Source: Euclidia mi
Lineage: Eukaryota; Arthropoda; Insecta; Lepidoptera; Erebidae
Direction of reading: 5' to 3'
NCBI GenBank assembly: GCA_944739405.2
Contig: OX123197.2
Location: forward strand, 875,501-939,500
Length of the DNA: 64,000 bases
A model generated the notes under the pieces. The model had not been told where the DNA came from. It was given only the letters and a program-made list of their open reading frames with translations, and searched no databases. The stretch's first letter is position 1; each line of letters begins with the position of its first letter. Position numbers and translations under genes: made by a program. Of this stretch, positions 45,655 through 56,397 are shown piece after piece.

Positions 45655-48111
45655 ATGTGTAACATTCGCGTAAACCCAAGAAATTATTATGTTAACCAGT
45701 ACGGACTGGAAACAGCAACAAAAATACGCCGGTTAGAAGATCTACAAACCAAGCGCGCAAGATATATAACATCGTTAAATTTCTTGAAGAGATGCCGTGA
45801 TCACGATCTCATCCCAACATGCTGCAAAATATCAGCCAAGAAGGACATACGTGGGAGCGCTAAGATCTTAAAACAGGCAAGTCATAAGTTACTCATTCAA
45901 AAGATACACGAACACCGCGCTGACTTACGCAGAATAAATAGAAATGTTGAGAATTTGTCTAACGAAATATACAGATTGATAACTCCATTTGATTTTGAAA
46001 AATGCATAAATGCAATAAATAACAGAGAAACATCAAAATATTACGCGTGTAAACGTAACAAAATAGAAAAATTTGAAAAATTACAACAAAAATCAAATGA
46101 CCAGTACAAAATGAAACAGAACGTTTTTGCACGGACCAATCACACGCTACCGTCCGCCGACCATAGACAAACAGTTGTCAATCTGTCAAAACACACGTTA
46201 GATCAAAACACTGAAAATGTACTAAAGAGAGGTTTAAATTATGCGATAACTCCATCCAGAATACCGTATGAGACCATTATTTGCAACGTTGAGGATTGTC
46301 TAGTAAAAAACAATGTGAGTAAGGAAGATTTCGAGGCCATACGTCAAGACGTTTCTGCTGTATTGCGCCAGTCGAAAGTGCCGAAAAGGAATCTACCAAA
46401 ACCTGAGTATTTCGCACTGAAGAACCTACGAGCTAGACCTGAACTAACAGTACTCCGAGCAGATAAGGGAAATGCAACGGTAGTGATGGACACGTCCGAT
46501 TATAAACAAAAAATGGAAAATCTTTTGTCGGATGAAAGTACATACAAATTGGTTAAGACGGACCCTACCAACAAAATACTCAAGCAAACGAGTGATATTG
46601 TGAAGAAATACTCCGAACAACTGAATCTGGACGTGAAATACTTAATACCATCGTGTGCAAAACCTCCCCAATTGTATGGTCTACCGAAAATACACAAGGA
46701 AAATGCTCCACTGCGCCCTATAGTCAGTCAAATAGGGGCACCAACCTACAGATTGGCTCAACACCTTGCAAAGATTCTCTCGCCACTCAGAGGCAAGACG
46801 AGAGCGCATGTAAAGGATTCCTACCATTTTGTCAGTGAAATAAAACACCTACATCTCTCTGACAAGGAAACTATGGTTAGTTTTGATGTACAGTCATTAT
46901 TCACATGCTTACCAGCACATGACTGTATTGAGATAACTAGAAGGAAGCTAATAGAGAACAACATGCCTGAGGAATATGCAGAAATATTGAAACACTGTTT
47001 AACAACTGGCTATCTGTTATGGGATGAGAAATACTACATACAAGTAGACGGTGTGGCAATGGGCTCTCCAGTATCGCCTGTTGTTGCTGACATCTTCATG
47101 GAGGACTTCGAGGCGCGAGCCCTGCAGACTGCCACCATCACACCGAGGTTCTACAAGCGGTATGTAGATGACACTTTTACAATTTTACCAACAGATAGTG
47201 TTAATGTATTCCTAGACCATCTTAATTCTATTCACAACCAGATAAAATTTACAATGGAATTAGAGGCAAACAATTCTTTAGCTTTCTTAGATGTACTTGT
47301 TATCAGGAACAAAAACAACTCTTTGAGCCACACTGTGTATAGGAAAAAGACACATACAAATAGGTACTTAAACGGTGAATCTCACCACCATCCTAAACAG
47401 TTAGCTACCGTAGCAATGTCTTTGTTTCAGAGAGCCCGGGGGATCTGTGACAAGAAACACCTGGACGCCGAGCTTCAACATGTCAAGCAAGTTCTGCAAG
47501 ACAACAAGCTCCGACCGCCGCGCCAACGTCACAGATCCCCGAAGAACAAGCCAGCCACAGTAGAGAGACAACCTGCTGTCCTCCCATACATCAAGGGCGT
47601 GACCGACAAGATTGGCTACATCTTGAAGCGAGCTTCAATCAAAACTTTCTACAAGCCGCCAACGAAGATAAGCCAATTATTACCATCTGTCAAGAGTCAG
47701 TTACCCTTACAAGAGGCCGGGGTTTACAAGATAGACTGTGAGTGTGGGCTCTCATACATTGGACAAACCAAGAGAAGCATAGGCATTCGACTAAAGGAAC
47801 ATATAGCTGACATTAAACACAAACGCTCGACGAAGTCTGCTGTGTGTGAACATGTAGAACAAGGAACCAACCATTACCTGCGATTTGATAAACCACAGAT
47901 ACTCGCAAAAGAACACCGCTTTATTCCAAGAATGATACGAGAAGCTATTGAAATTAAAAAACATCCTAATTTCAATAGGGAAGATGGTTGGAATGTTCCT
48001 CCAGCTTGGGACCCTGTTATCAGGCTAATGAAACCCAAGAAGGACAAAGTCACCAGTAGACATCAAGACACAGTGAGCACATTCTGCGTAGATAGTAACA
48101 CCAATAGTTGA
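45655..48111 (+). CDS. PLE RT / GIY-YIG protein, copy R3
   Basis: A complete 818-codon frame; RT catalytic YVDD and all GIY-YIG residues are retained, and I noticed no amino-acid difference from R2. It lies 203 bp from both neighbours, so each unit's 3' end doubles as the next unit's 5' leader. Confidence 0.95.
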   Translation: MCNIRVNPRNYYVNQYGLETATKIRRLEDLQTKRARYITSLNFLKRCRDHDLIPTCCKISAKKDIRGSAKILKQASHKLLIQKIHEHRADLRRINRNVENLSNEIYRLITPFDFEKCINAINNRETSKYYACKRNKIEKFEKLQQKSNDQYKMKQNVFARTNHTLPSADHRQTVVNLSKHTLDQNTENVLKRGLNYAITPSRIPYETIICNVEDCLVKNNVSKEDFEAIRQDVSAVLRQSKVPKRNLPKPEYFALKNLRARPELTVLRADKGNATVVMDTSDYKQKMENLLSDESTYKLVKTDPTNKILKQTSDIVKKYSEQLNLDVKYLIPSCAKPPQLYGLPKIHKENAPLRPIVSQIGAPTYRLAQHLAKILSPLRGKTRAHVKDSYHFVSEIKHLHLSDKETMVSFDVQSLFTCLPAHDCIEITRRKLIENNMPEEYAEILKHCLTTGYLLWDEKYYIQVDGVAMGSPVSPVVADIFMEDFEARALQTATITPRFYKRYVDDTFTILPTDSVNVFLDHLNSIHNQIKFTMELEANNSLAFLDVLVIRNKNNSLSHTVYRKKTHTNRYLNGESHHHPKQLATVAMSLFQRARGICDKKHLDAELQHVKQVLQDNKLRPPRQRHRSPKNKPATVERQPAVLPYIKGVTDKIGYILKRASIKTFYKPPTKISQLLPSVKSQLPLQEAGVYKIDCECGLSYIGQTKRSIGIRLKEHIADIKHKRSTKSAVCEHVEQGTNHYLRFDKPQILAKEHRFIPRMIREAIEIKKHPNFNREDGWNVPPAWDPVIRLMKPKKDKVTSRHQDTVSTFCVDSNTNS

Positions 48112-48314
48112 AAAATGTTCGGGTACTTTGAGATAACTTTTAAATTCAAGACAAAGACAAATACCACCTCAGTCTGCCGTGAACATGAATCCTGTAAAGA
48201 ATTCGAAACGTTGGCTAGTAATAAAAATTTAGTTTCTAGATCATTCGGTTTAAATGTAAAAACAAGTGAAACCAATATAACGCGATAAAATCCGTAAACT
48301 GTAGTTTAATTTCA

Positions 48315-50771
48315 ATGTGTAACATTCGCGTAAACCCAAGAAATTATTATGTTAACCAGTACGGACTGGAAACAGCAACAAAAATACGCCGGTTAGAAGA
48401 TCTACAAACCAAGCGCGCAAGATATATAACATCGTTAAATTTCTTGAAGAGATGCCGTGATCACGATCTCATCCCAACATGCTGCAAAATATCAGCCAAG
48501 AAGGACATACGTGGGAGCGCTAAGATCTTAAAACAGGCAAGTCATAAGTTACTCATTCAAAAGATACACGAACACCGCGCTGACTTACGCAGAATAAATA
48601 GAAATGTTGAGAATTTGTCTAACGAAATATACAGATTGATAACTCCATTTGATTTTGAAAAATGCATAAATGCAATAAATAACAGAGAAACATCAAAATA
48701 TTACGCGTGTAAACGTAACAAAATAGAAAAATTTGAAAAATTACAACAAAAATCAAATGACCAGTACAAAATGAAACAGAACGTTTTTGCACGGACCAAT
48801 CACACGCTACCGTCCGCCGACCATAGACAAACAGTTGTCAATCTGTCAAAACACACGTTAGATCAAAACACTGAAAATGTACTAAAGAGAGGTTTAAATT
48901 ATGCGATAACTCCATCCAGAATACCGTATGAGACCATTATTTGCAACGTTGAGGATTGTCTAGTAAAAAACAATGTGAGTAAGGAAGATTTCGAGGCCAT
49001 ACGTCAAGACGTTTCTGCTGTATTGCGCCAGTCGAAAGTGCCGAAAAGGAATCTACCAAAACCTGAGTATTTCGCACTGAAGAACCTACGAGCTAGACCT
49101 GAACTAACAGTACTCCGAGCAGATAAGGGAAATGCAACGGTAGTGATGGACACGTCCGATTATAAACAAAAAATGGAAAATCTTTTGTCGGATGAAAGTA
49201 CATACAAATTGGTTAAGACGGACCCTACCAACAAAATACTCAAGCAAACGAGTGATATTGTGAAGAAATACTCCGAACAACTGAATCTGGACGTGAAATA
49301 CTTAATACCATCGTGTGCAAAACCTCCCCAATTGTATGGTCTACCGAAAATACACAAGGAAAATGCTCCACTGCGCCCTATAGTCAGTCAAATAGGGGCA
49401 CCAACCTACAGATTGGCTCAACACCTTGCAAAGATTCTCTCGCCACTCAGAGGCAAGACGAGAGCGCATGTAAAGGATTCCTACCATTTTGTCAGTGAAA
49501 TAAAACACCTACATCTCTCTGACAAGGAAACTATGGTTAGTTTTGATGTACAGTCATTATTCACATGCTTACCAGCACATGACTGTATTGAGATAACTAG
49601 AAGGAAGCTAATAGAGAACAACATGCCTGAGGAATATGCAGAAATATTGAAACACTGTTTAACAACTGGCTATCTGTTATGGGATGAGAAATACTACATA
49701 CAAGTAGACGGTGTGGCAATGGGCTCTCCAGTATCGCCTGTTGTTGCTGACATCTTCATGGAGGACTTCGAGGCGCGAGCCCTGCAGACTGCCACCATCA
49801 CACCGAGGTTCTACAAGCGGTATGTAGATGACACTTTTACAATTTTACCAACAGATAGTGTTAATGTATTCCTAGACCATCTTAATTCTATTCACAACCA
49901 GATAAAATTTACAATGGAATTAGAGGCAAACAATTCTTTAGCTTTCTTAGATGTACTTGTTATCAGGAACAAAAACAACTCTTTGAGCCACACTGTGTAT
50001 AGGAAAAAGACACATACAAATAGGTACTTAAACGGTGAATCTCACCACCATCCTAAACAGTTAGCTACCGTAGCAATGTCTTTGTTTCAGAGAGCCCGGG
50101 GGATCTGTGACAAGAAACACCTGGACGCCGAGCTTCAACATGTCAAGCAAGTTCTGCAAGACAACAAGCTCCGACCGCCGCGCCAACGTCACAGATCCCC
50201 GAAGAACAAGCCAGCCACAGTAGAGAGACAACCTGCTGTCCTCCCATACATCAAGGGCGTGACCGACAAGATTGGCTACATCTTGAAGCGAGCTTCAATC
50301 AAAACTTTCTACAAGCCGCCAACGAAGATAAGCCAATTATTACCATCTGTCAAGAGTCAGTTACCCTTACAAGAGGCCGGGGTTTACAAGATAGACTGTG
50401 AGTGTGGGCTCTCATACATTGGACAAACCAAGAGAAGCATAGGCATTCGACTAAAGGAACATATAGCTGACATTAAACACAAACGCTCGACGAAGTCTGC
50501 TGTGTGTGAACATGTAGAACAAGGAACCAACCATTACCTGCGATTTGATAAACCACAGATACTCGCAAAAGAACACCGCTTTATTCCAAGAATGATACGA
50601 GAAGCTATTGAAATTAAAAAACATCCTAATTTCAATAGGGAAGATGGTTGGAATGTTCCTCCAGCTTGGGACCCTGTTATCAGGCTAATGAAACCCAAGA
50701 AGGACAAAGTCACCAGTAGACATCAAGACACAGTGAGCACATTCTGCGTAGATAGTAACACCAATAGTTGA
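48315..50771 (+). CDS. PLE RT / GIY-YIG protein, copy R4
   Basis: Outermost complete plus-strand unit, 818 codons. After its stop only 200 bp of spacer remain before host sequence (50972). The element ends at TAGTTTAATTTCA, just before where the next ATG would be. This defines the 3' terminus on the right side. Confidence 0.95.
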   Translation: MCNIRVNPRNYYVNQYGLETATKIRRLEDLQTKRARYITSLNFLKRCRDHDLIPTCCKISAKKDIRGSAKILKQASHKLLIQKIHEHRADLRRINRNVENLSNEIYRLITPFDFEKCINAINNRETSKYYACKRNKIEKFEKLQQKSNDQYKMKQNVFARTNHTLPSADHRQTVVNLSKHTLDQNTENVLKRGLNYAITPSRIPYETIICNVEDCLVKNNVSKEDFEAIRQDVSAVLRQSKVPKRNLPKPEYFALKNLRARPELTVLRADKGNATVVMDTSDYKQKMENLLSDESTYKLVKTDPTNKILKQTSDIVKKYSEQLNLDVKYLIPSCAKPPQLYGLPKIHKENAPLRPIVSQIGAPTYRLAQHLAKILSPLRGKTRAHVKDSYHFVSEIKHLHLSDKETMVSFDVQSLFTCLPAHDCIEITRRKLIENNMPEEYAEILKHCLTTGYLLWDEKYYIQVDGVAMGSPVSPVVADIFMEDFEARALQTATITPRFYKRYVDDTFTILPTDSVNVFLDHLNSIHNQIKFTMELEANNSLAFLDVLVIRNKNNSLSHTVYRKKTHTNRYLNGESHHHPKQLATVAMSLFQRARGICDKKHLDAELQHVKQVLQDNKLRPPRQRHRSPKNKPATVERQPAVLPYIKGVTDKIGYILKRASIKTFYKPPTKISQLLPSVKSQLPLQEAGVYKIDCECGLSYIGQTKRSIGIRLKEHIADIKHKRSTKSAVCEHVEQGTNHYLRFDKPQILAKEHRFIPRMIREAIEIKKHPNFNREDGWNVPPAWDPVIRLMKPKKDKVTSRHQDTVSTFCVDSNTNS

Positions 50772-52375
50772 AAAATGTTCGGGTACTTTGAGATAACTTT
50801 TAAATTCAAGACAAAGACAAATACCACCTCAGTCTGCCGTGAACATGAATCCTGTAAAGAATTCGAAACGTTGGCTAGTAATAAAAATTTAGTTTCTAGA
50901 TCATTCGGTTTAAATGTAAAAACAAGTGAAACCAATATAACGCGATAAAATCCGTAAACTGTAGTTTAATTTCATAGCTAGACACTTAAATTTTAACTAA
51001 AGTAGGTATATTTATGTAAGAATTGACAAATGGCCTTGAAAAATTCCCACGTTTGCGGAGTTAGATCTCGCCGTGAAAAACCACGCTCTGCTACCAAAAA
51101 ATATGTTCAGAAATTGCCCTAGGCAAGAGGGAATTGTTGCAGAGTGCAGTGGAAACTAGTTTACATACCCCAATTGACCAGGGCAACACTAGTAGTAGTC
51201 TGAACATACATGAGGCTGAGTTTCTCAGCGCTAAGAATCAAATACAATAATGCAGATACCTGGATTTCACTGGTGTCGGTCAGACAGTTCATAATGTGAC
51301 CATAGTCAAAAAATAATTACCAAAGAAAACAAAGATTACGAAGTGATATTCTCGTTTATCATAGACAATATATCTATTTCAAAAACCTACTTATATATTA
51401 TTATCATTAGTTGTTTATGAAATCTGCAAAAACGCCAAGCTTGTCCAACCTACTTAATTGTTCTATTATTAGGTGCCCAATATGTTAATATTAATATTCT
51501 ATTATAGAACACATCGACGACGATATTTACGACGAAAAAACATCGGCTAAAAAATTAAAATGTCTAGATTAAAATGTCATGCTATAAATAGGTGCCATAT
51601 TTTTGACTAACGGAGAGATCAAGATGTATGATAGGCCGTGGTCTCGACTCAAGCGACGAGCGAAGCGGTAGCGATAGCGGATTGAAAGGCAGATAGCCAT
51701 TTCGTTCGGCACCCGCACAGCGCTCCGTATGCTCGCTGCGCTGCTATCGAGGATGGTCCCAAAGCGTTTTGGGTAATCATGCCCCTCCTCCGGCTACCGC
51801 TGCCACTCTTTTGAACACTTTTGTCGACATCAGAGGCTAATAGAGGAAACGGTGGTTGAGACCGCGTATGTAGCAGGGAGGCCGGGTGGTTCGTGTCCAC
51901 CCCAGTATACTCTCATACCCACCCCACAATCTTGGTATCGATTCAAAATTCTACATTGGACACATAAGAAACTGCCCACTATTGTTATATGAAGACCCAG
52001 GCCCATCCTGAAAAATAACCTTGATACGAAGATGGTTAAAACAGCGACTATAATTATGATACTTTGATGGCACCCAACAGTAAAAATTGCCGTAGGTACT
52101 AACCTTTTAGGACGGTTTTCTACGAACAAAGCTGCAACGGTTGACAACCAATGCCCCTCAAGCTTACCTAGGTTCGGTGACTAAATTGCTAGACACAGGC
52201 TAACGACCATATGGAACCCAGTCATCAACAAATGGAATCAATGCCGCAGTAACACAACTCATCAGTGTAGTAACTCATAAATGTAGTTTGTCGAAGTACC
52301 GAATGGCTGTCCGTCCGCGAACACGACCGTTGCAAGCCGGTTGAAACGTAGGAGAATAACAGAGGTATTAATACC

Positions 52376-52546
52376 TTTGACTCTCAGGCACGTCGGTTTC
52401 CTCACGATGATTTCCTGTATCGTTAATAAGCGATTACTAATATAAGACGCATATAACTTCGAAAGGTCACTGTTGCGCGCCATGGAATTGAACTGGAAGG
52501 CCTCTGCCATCTGTTGCTCTGTCCACTAGGCTATCATTGCTGTATA
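52376..52546 (-). mobile_element. tRNA-SINE fragment, unit A
   Basis: Minus-strand SINE of the 27200 family: GGTTTCCTCACGATGATTTC and AATTGAACTGGAAGGCCTCT in plus orientation, with a tRNA-like end at CTAGGCTATCATTGC. Confidence 0.7.
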
Positions 52547-53004
52547 TACAGATTCAGACCTATCAAGCTACAAAACAAAACATTTCTTAACACCTCAAAT
52601 CACGTCCTAATTTTATTACATACACAGCAACACAGATAATAATAATATTCCCGTTTTAATGAACTTTTTTAATGATTACGAACCATCCAATATATCTGAA
52701 TATAAGTTAAGTATAGCGAGCTTCTAAAATATAAGATGATTATCCGTCTATAATGGCATGTGTTTTATAGCTCCAGATTATATGTTATCTAGACTTGTTT
52801 TTATTTAAATGTTGCTACTTAGAATAATACCAGTAAATAAATGTGCGCAGGTGGACTGGTTTGAAAAAAATACGTACATATACATTTTATGTTAGTACAT
52901 TTACATTATGGTTATATATACATGGATGGATATTATTTGTATTTAATTCATAGCGGATGCCCGCAGCTGCGACCGCAAATTTTAGTTTAGTTTAATCGTT
53001 TTTG

Positions 53005-53131
53005 TTGAAATTAAACTACAGTTTACCGATTTTATCGCGACATATTGGTTTCACTGAGTAAAGAAATACGCCGAAAAAGTAAATCTTGACGTGGTATATT
53101 TAATTAAAAATACCACCGTGTGCAAAACCAA
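53005..53131. pseudogene. Old PLE relic with inverted junction, unit B
   Basis: 53005-53054 is a diverged minus-strand copy of the PLE 3' end (TTGAAATTAAACTACAGTTT). 53055-53131 is plus-strand RT coding sequence (VKKYAEKVNLDVVYLI, compare residues 316-331 of the intact copies). The join therefore switches orientation as in the large block. It is decayed and shared by units B and C. Confidence 0.75.
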
Positions 53132-53154
53132 TGTTCTCCTATCTGAAAAAATCA

Positions 53155-53380
53155 TTATCATCAGCCTTTAACCGTCCACTGCTGGACTAGGCCTCTCCTT
53201 TGAAAGGAGGAATTGGCCTACTATACCACGCTGGCCAAACGGGTTGGTATAGGGTTTGTATCAAGTTTTCCTTCTCTGCTGCTGTTCTCTGCTCAATCTG
53301 CTCCCTCTGTCGGCTCTTACAGCACCCATGGGATGATATGGGGTGGTGACATTCCGTATTCTTAATCCGTCACCACACGG
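53155..53380 (-). mobile_element. RTE-type tail, left arm of inverted pair, unit B
   Basis: Minus-strand tail from CCGTGTGGTGACGGATTAAG to the ATCATCAG end. It faces the plus-strand tail at 53696-53925 across about 315 bp, forming a long imperfect inverted repeat. Confidence 0.78.
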
Positions 53381-53660
53381 CCAAAATAGCTATCAGAAAA
53401 TACAACTCCTGAGTTAATCACGGTGTTAAGATTATAAGATGCGTAGTTTTGGCCAATGTGATAGTTGGTAGAGTTAAACCCCACGCAGGCATTGTCTGTA
53501 TTTGTCTGGTTTAGCGGGTTTACGACGCAAACATTCAAACAACGAACAGACAGAGCAACCAGGCATGGACCAAATCTTTTAATTTCACGGCATGGTTTCA
53601 GCAGGTCTTCTTGTACTACTATAGTATCTCCGGCCAAAAAGTACCTGAACTTTAAAGATA
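53381..53660 (-). pseudogene. Unrecognised coding-like fragment, unit B
   Basis: Minus-strand frame of about 90 codons: DTIVVQEDLLKPCREIKRFG, then CLVALSVRCLNVCVV, TNTDNACVGFNSTNYHIGQN and VVFSDSYFG. It is cysteine-containing with ordinary composition, unlike the repeat-generated frames around it. It is preceded by a splice-acceptor-like TTTAAAGTTCAG. I do not recognise the family. It may be an exon or gene fragment caught between two RTE-type tails. Confidence 0.4.
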
Positions 53661-53695
53661 TGTATAATGTTAATATAAAAATTATAGAAAGATAT

Positions 53696-53925
53696 CCGTG
53701 TGGTGACGGATTAAGAATATGAAATGTCACCACCCCATATCATCCCATGGGTGTGAGAGCCAAAGGGACCATATTATGCAGAGAACCACACTGTAAGAGA
53801 AGGAAAACTTGATACAAACCCTATACCAACACGTTTGGCCAGAGTGGTATAGCAGGCCAATTCCTCCTTCCAAAGGAGAGGCCTAGTCCACTAGTGGACT
53901 GTTAAAGGCTTATGATGATGAATAC
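53696..53925 (+). mobile_element. RTE-type tail, right arm of inverted pair, unit B
   Basis: Plus-strand tail from CCGTGTGGTGACGGATTAAG to AAAGGCTTATGATGATGAAT. Compared with 11664-11905 it carries CCACTAGTGGACT in place of CCAGCAGTGGACT. Confidence 0.78.
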
Positions 53926-54062
53926 AAAAATTTATTTTGTTTTATTTATTTGGGACAAACAAACAGTAACACATTATATCTGCGCACATAATGTAAACAA
54001 AGATTATTATTATAAATGTGATACCCACACCGTTAGCCACAGCATATACAATTCATATGACT

Positions 54063-54350
54063 ATATTATACTATACTATACTATGCTATGCTATGCTATG
54101 CTATGCTATGCTATGCTATGCTATGCTATGCTATGCTATGCTATGCTATGCTATGCTACGCTATGCTACGCTATGCTACGCTATGCTACGCTATGCTACG
54201 CCATGCTACGCCATGCTACGCCATGCTATGCCATGCTATGCCATGCTATGCCATGCTATGCCATGCTATGCCATGCCATGCCATGCCATGCCATGCCATG
54301 CCATGCTATGATATGCTATGCTATACTATACTATACTATACTATACTATA
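54063..54350 (+). repeat. Pentanucleotide satellite, unit B
   Basis: 5-bp units grade from CTATA through CTATG, CTACG and CCATG back to CTATA. The three overlapping MLCYA/CHAMP-type frames are artefacts. It is followed by TTTTCCTTTTACGTTTTGCAG. Confidence 0.93.
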
Positions 54351-54843
54351 CTTTTCCTTTTACGTTTTGCAGGTCAAGAAAATAATGTTGTATGAATGAT
54401 TCGTTACTATTGGTTAAAATTATGTTTCTTTTAATGTATACAACAAATAAAAAACAAATAGTCAGTTTTCGTTACTATAAACTGATTTGGATATATGTCA
54501 TTTTCTCTAAGGCTCCTGTATAAGTATATTGAAATAATGAATGTTTTTAAATATCAGTTCATGCAATGTAAATATTCATATCAATGATAATATTTTAGTT
54601 GGATAAAGGAACAGATTTATACAATATATGTATGTACATTCATCTTATACATTTATCCTGTAACATAGGTGGTGGTAAAAGGAAAACTAGAGAAATATAC
54701 TATAGATTCGCGAAGAGACGGGAAGCTCTACAAAAATCCTTGTACCAACTTGCCTGGACAGCGTAGCGTAGGCCAATTCCTCCCTATTGACTCATAGTGT
54801 GAGTCTCATAAGGAGAGGCTTAAATCCAGTTCAGTCTTCAATG

Positions 54844-55923
54844 TTTTTCAGTAAAGGTTAAGGATGATGTGTTGGATCTTGTGGATAACACCAAATTTTT
54901 AGGCATTACACTAGATTCTAAGCTGCAATGGGGACCACATATTAGTAAATTGTCGAATAGACTCAGCTCTGCAGCATACGCAGTCAGGAAAATTCGCCAG
55001 TTAACTGACATTGACACTGCCAGGCTTGTATATCATAGCTATTTTCATAGTATAATGTCATACGGTATTCTCCTGTGGGGAAATGCTGCCGACATTCAGA
55101 CCATCTTTGTTCTGCAGAAAAGAGCTATTCGGGCAATTTATAATTTGGATTATGGGGCTTCGTTAAGGAATAAATTCAAGGAAATAAACATTTTAACAGT
55201 TGCAAGCCAGTACATTTATTCCAACCTAATATATTTATTCCAAAACAAGGCCTCATACTCAAAGAAAAGTGATATCCACAATTTGAATACTAGAAATAAG
55301 AGTAAGCTAGTAGTGCCGGCTACCCGGCTAGAGAAAATAAAAAAATCTTTTCAAGGCCAATGTGTGCGCTTTTACAATAAAGTGCCAAGCAATATTCAAA
55401 ATTTAAGTTATAATAAATTCAAAAAGATTATAAAACGTAAACTTTGCCAAAAAGGGTACTATTCAGTGCTAGATTATATTGAAGATAAAAATGCTTGGGA
55501 TTAATTTGCTCGGTCCCACAGGCTACTTATGTTTGATTAGTGTTAAGTTTCATGTGAGTGTGAGTTATTGTGTCTATATTATGCTAGTTAGTACTTTTAT
55601 ATTATTATTAAAAAAGCCTTATTAATTGACAACAACATTATAGACACACCAGCTCATATACCTATGAAAAATTCAATTTAGTTACTAAGCTTTTAAATTG
55701 TATAGAATCAAGACGTAGAAAAGAGTGGCCCGGAGTTTCTTGCCTGATTCTTCTCACGAGGCTCTACTTTCTGAACAGGCATTTTTTTTCAATGCTCAAC
55801 TATGTTAATATGCATTTTAAGTTACTTTTTTATTATTTTTTATTTGTTTGACTTTCTGACGTGTCCAAAAAATTTAAACATTTTTATGGAAATAAACATA
55901 TTTGAGTTTGAGTTTGAGTTTGA
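54844..55923 (+). mobile_element. 5'-truncated LINE (jockey/CR1-like) with TTTGAG tail
   Basis: Unit C is continuous here (TCAGTCTTCAATATGTTACC at about 61788), so the insertion ends are clear. It contains an RT C-terminal frame and ends AATAAACATA then (TTTGAG)n, a simple-repeat 3' end. The target duplication is very short (AAT-like). Confidence 0.85.
54869..55504 (+). pseudogene. LINE reverse transcriptase C-terminal region
   Basis: 211 codons starting inside RT: VDNTKFLGITLDSKLQW (thumb-proximal motif of jockey/CR1-type RTs), HSIMSYGILLWGNA, LQKRAIRAIYNL and, near the end, FKKIIKRKLCQKGYYSVLDY. The catalytic YXDD lies upstream of the truncation and is missing. The remaining frame is open, so the insertion is fairly young. 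Confidence 0.88.
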
Positions 55924-56397
55924 AATATGTTACCTTACAAACTCTTCTCTCTTCCAGTCTCAACCCCATGAAAATCAATTATTTTCCAATATTTTTGGAA
56001 TCGCGTACATAACTACACATACCTACCTACATAAAAACTTTAAGATCTTGAAATCACAGGTAGACACTTAAATTTGAACTAAAGTAGGTATACCTACTTA
56101 TATATTATTATCATTAGTTGTTTATGAAATCTGCAAAAACGCAAAGCTTGTCCAACCTACTAATTTGTTCTATTATTAGGTGCTAATGTTAATATTAATA
56201 TTCTGTTATAAGCCACATCGACGACAATATTTACGACGAAAAAACATCGGCTAAAGAATTAAAATGTCTAGATTAAAATGTCATGCTATAAATAGATGGC
56301 ATATTTTTGACTAACGGAGAGATCAACATGTATGATAGGCCGTGGTCTCGACTCAAGCGACGACCGAAGCGGTAGCGATAGCGGGTTGAAAGGCATA

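Larger units (their letters stand above)
33595..50971. mobile_element. Inverted concatemer of a Penelope-like element
   Basis: At least seven copies with a constant 2660-bp period: minus-strand copies at 33833, 36493 and 40316, then plus-strand copies at 40575, 42995, 45655 and 48315. The 5' sides face inward across a 200-N gap and both outer ends are element 3' ends. The direct repeat TCATAGCTAGACA (33582-33594, 50972-50984; at least 7 bp once element-ambiguous bases are removed) brackets the whole block. Diverged unoccupied sites in units B and C (about 56049 and 61925) support a single locus of insertion. The left end extends about 35 bp past the ORF start codon, while the right end stops just before it. 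Confidence 0.92.
33286..52560. repeat. Segmental duplication II, unit A (split by PLE block)
   Basis: 33286-33594 matches 54666-54843 plus 55924-56061 and 61626-61937. After the PLE block, 50972-52180 resumes the same order (to ATGATAGGCCGTGGTCTCGA at 51627 and onward). Unit A has about 370 extra bases near 51013-51385 and diverges at 52180-52370. No gene is recognised in 50985-52560: the short frames at 51649-52147 follow the repeat, and 52376-52546 is a tRNA-SINE end. Confidence 0.8.
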
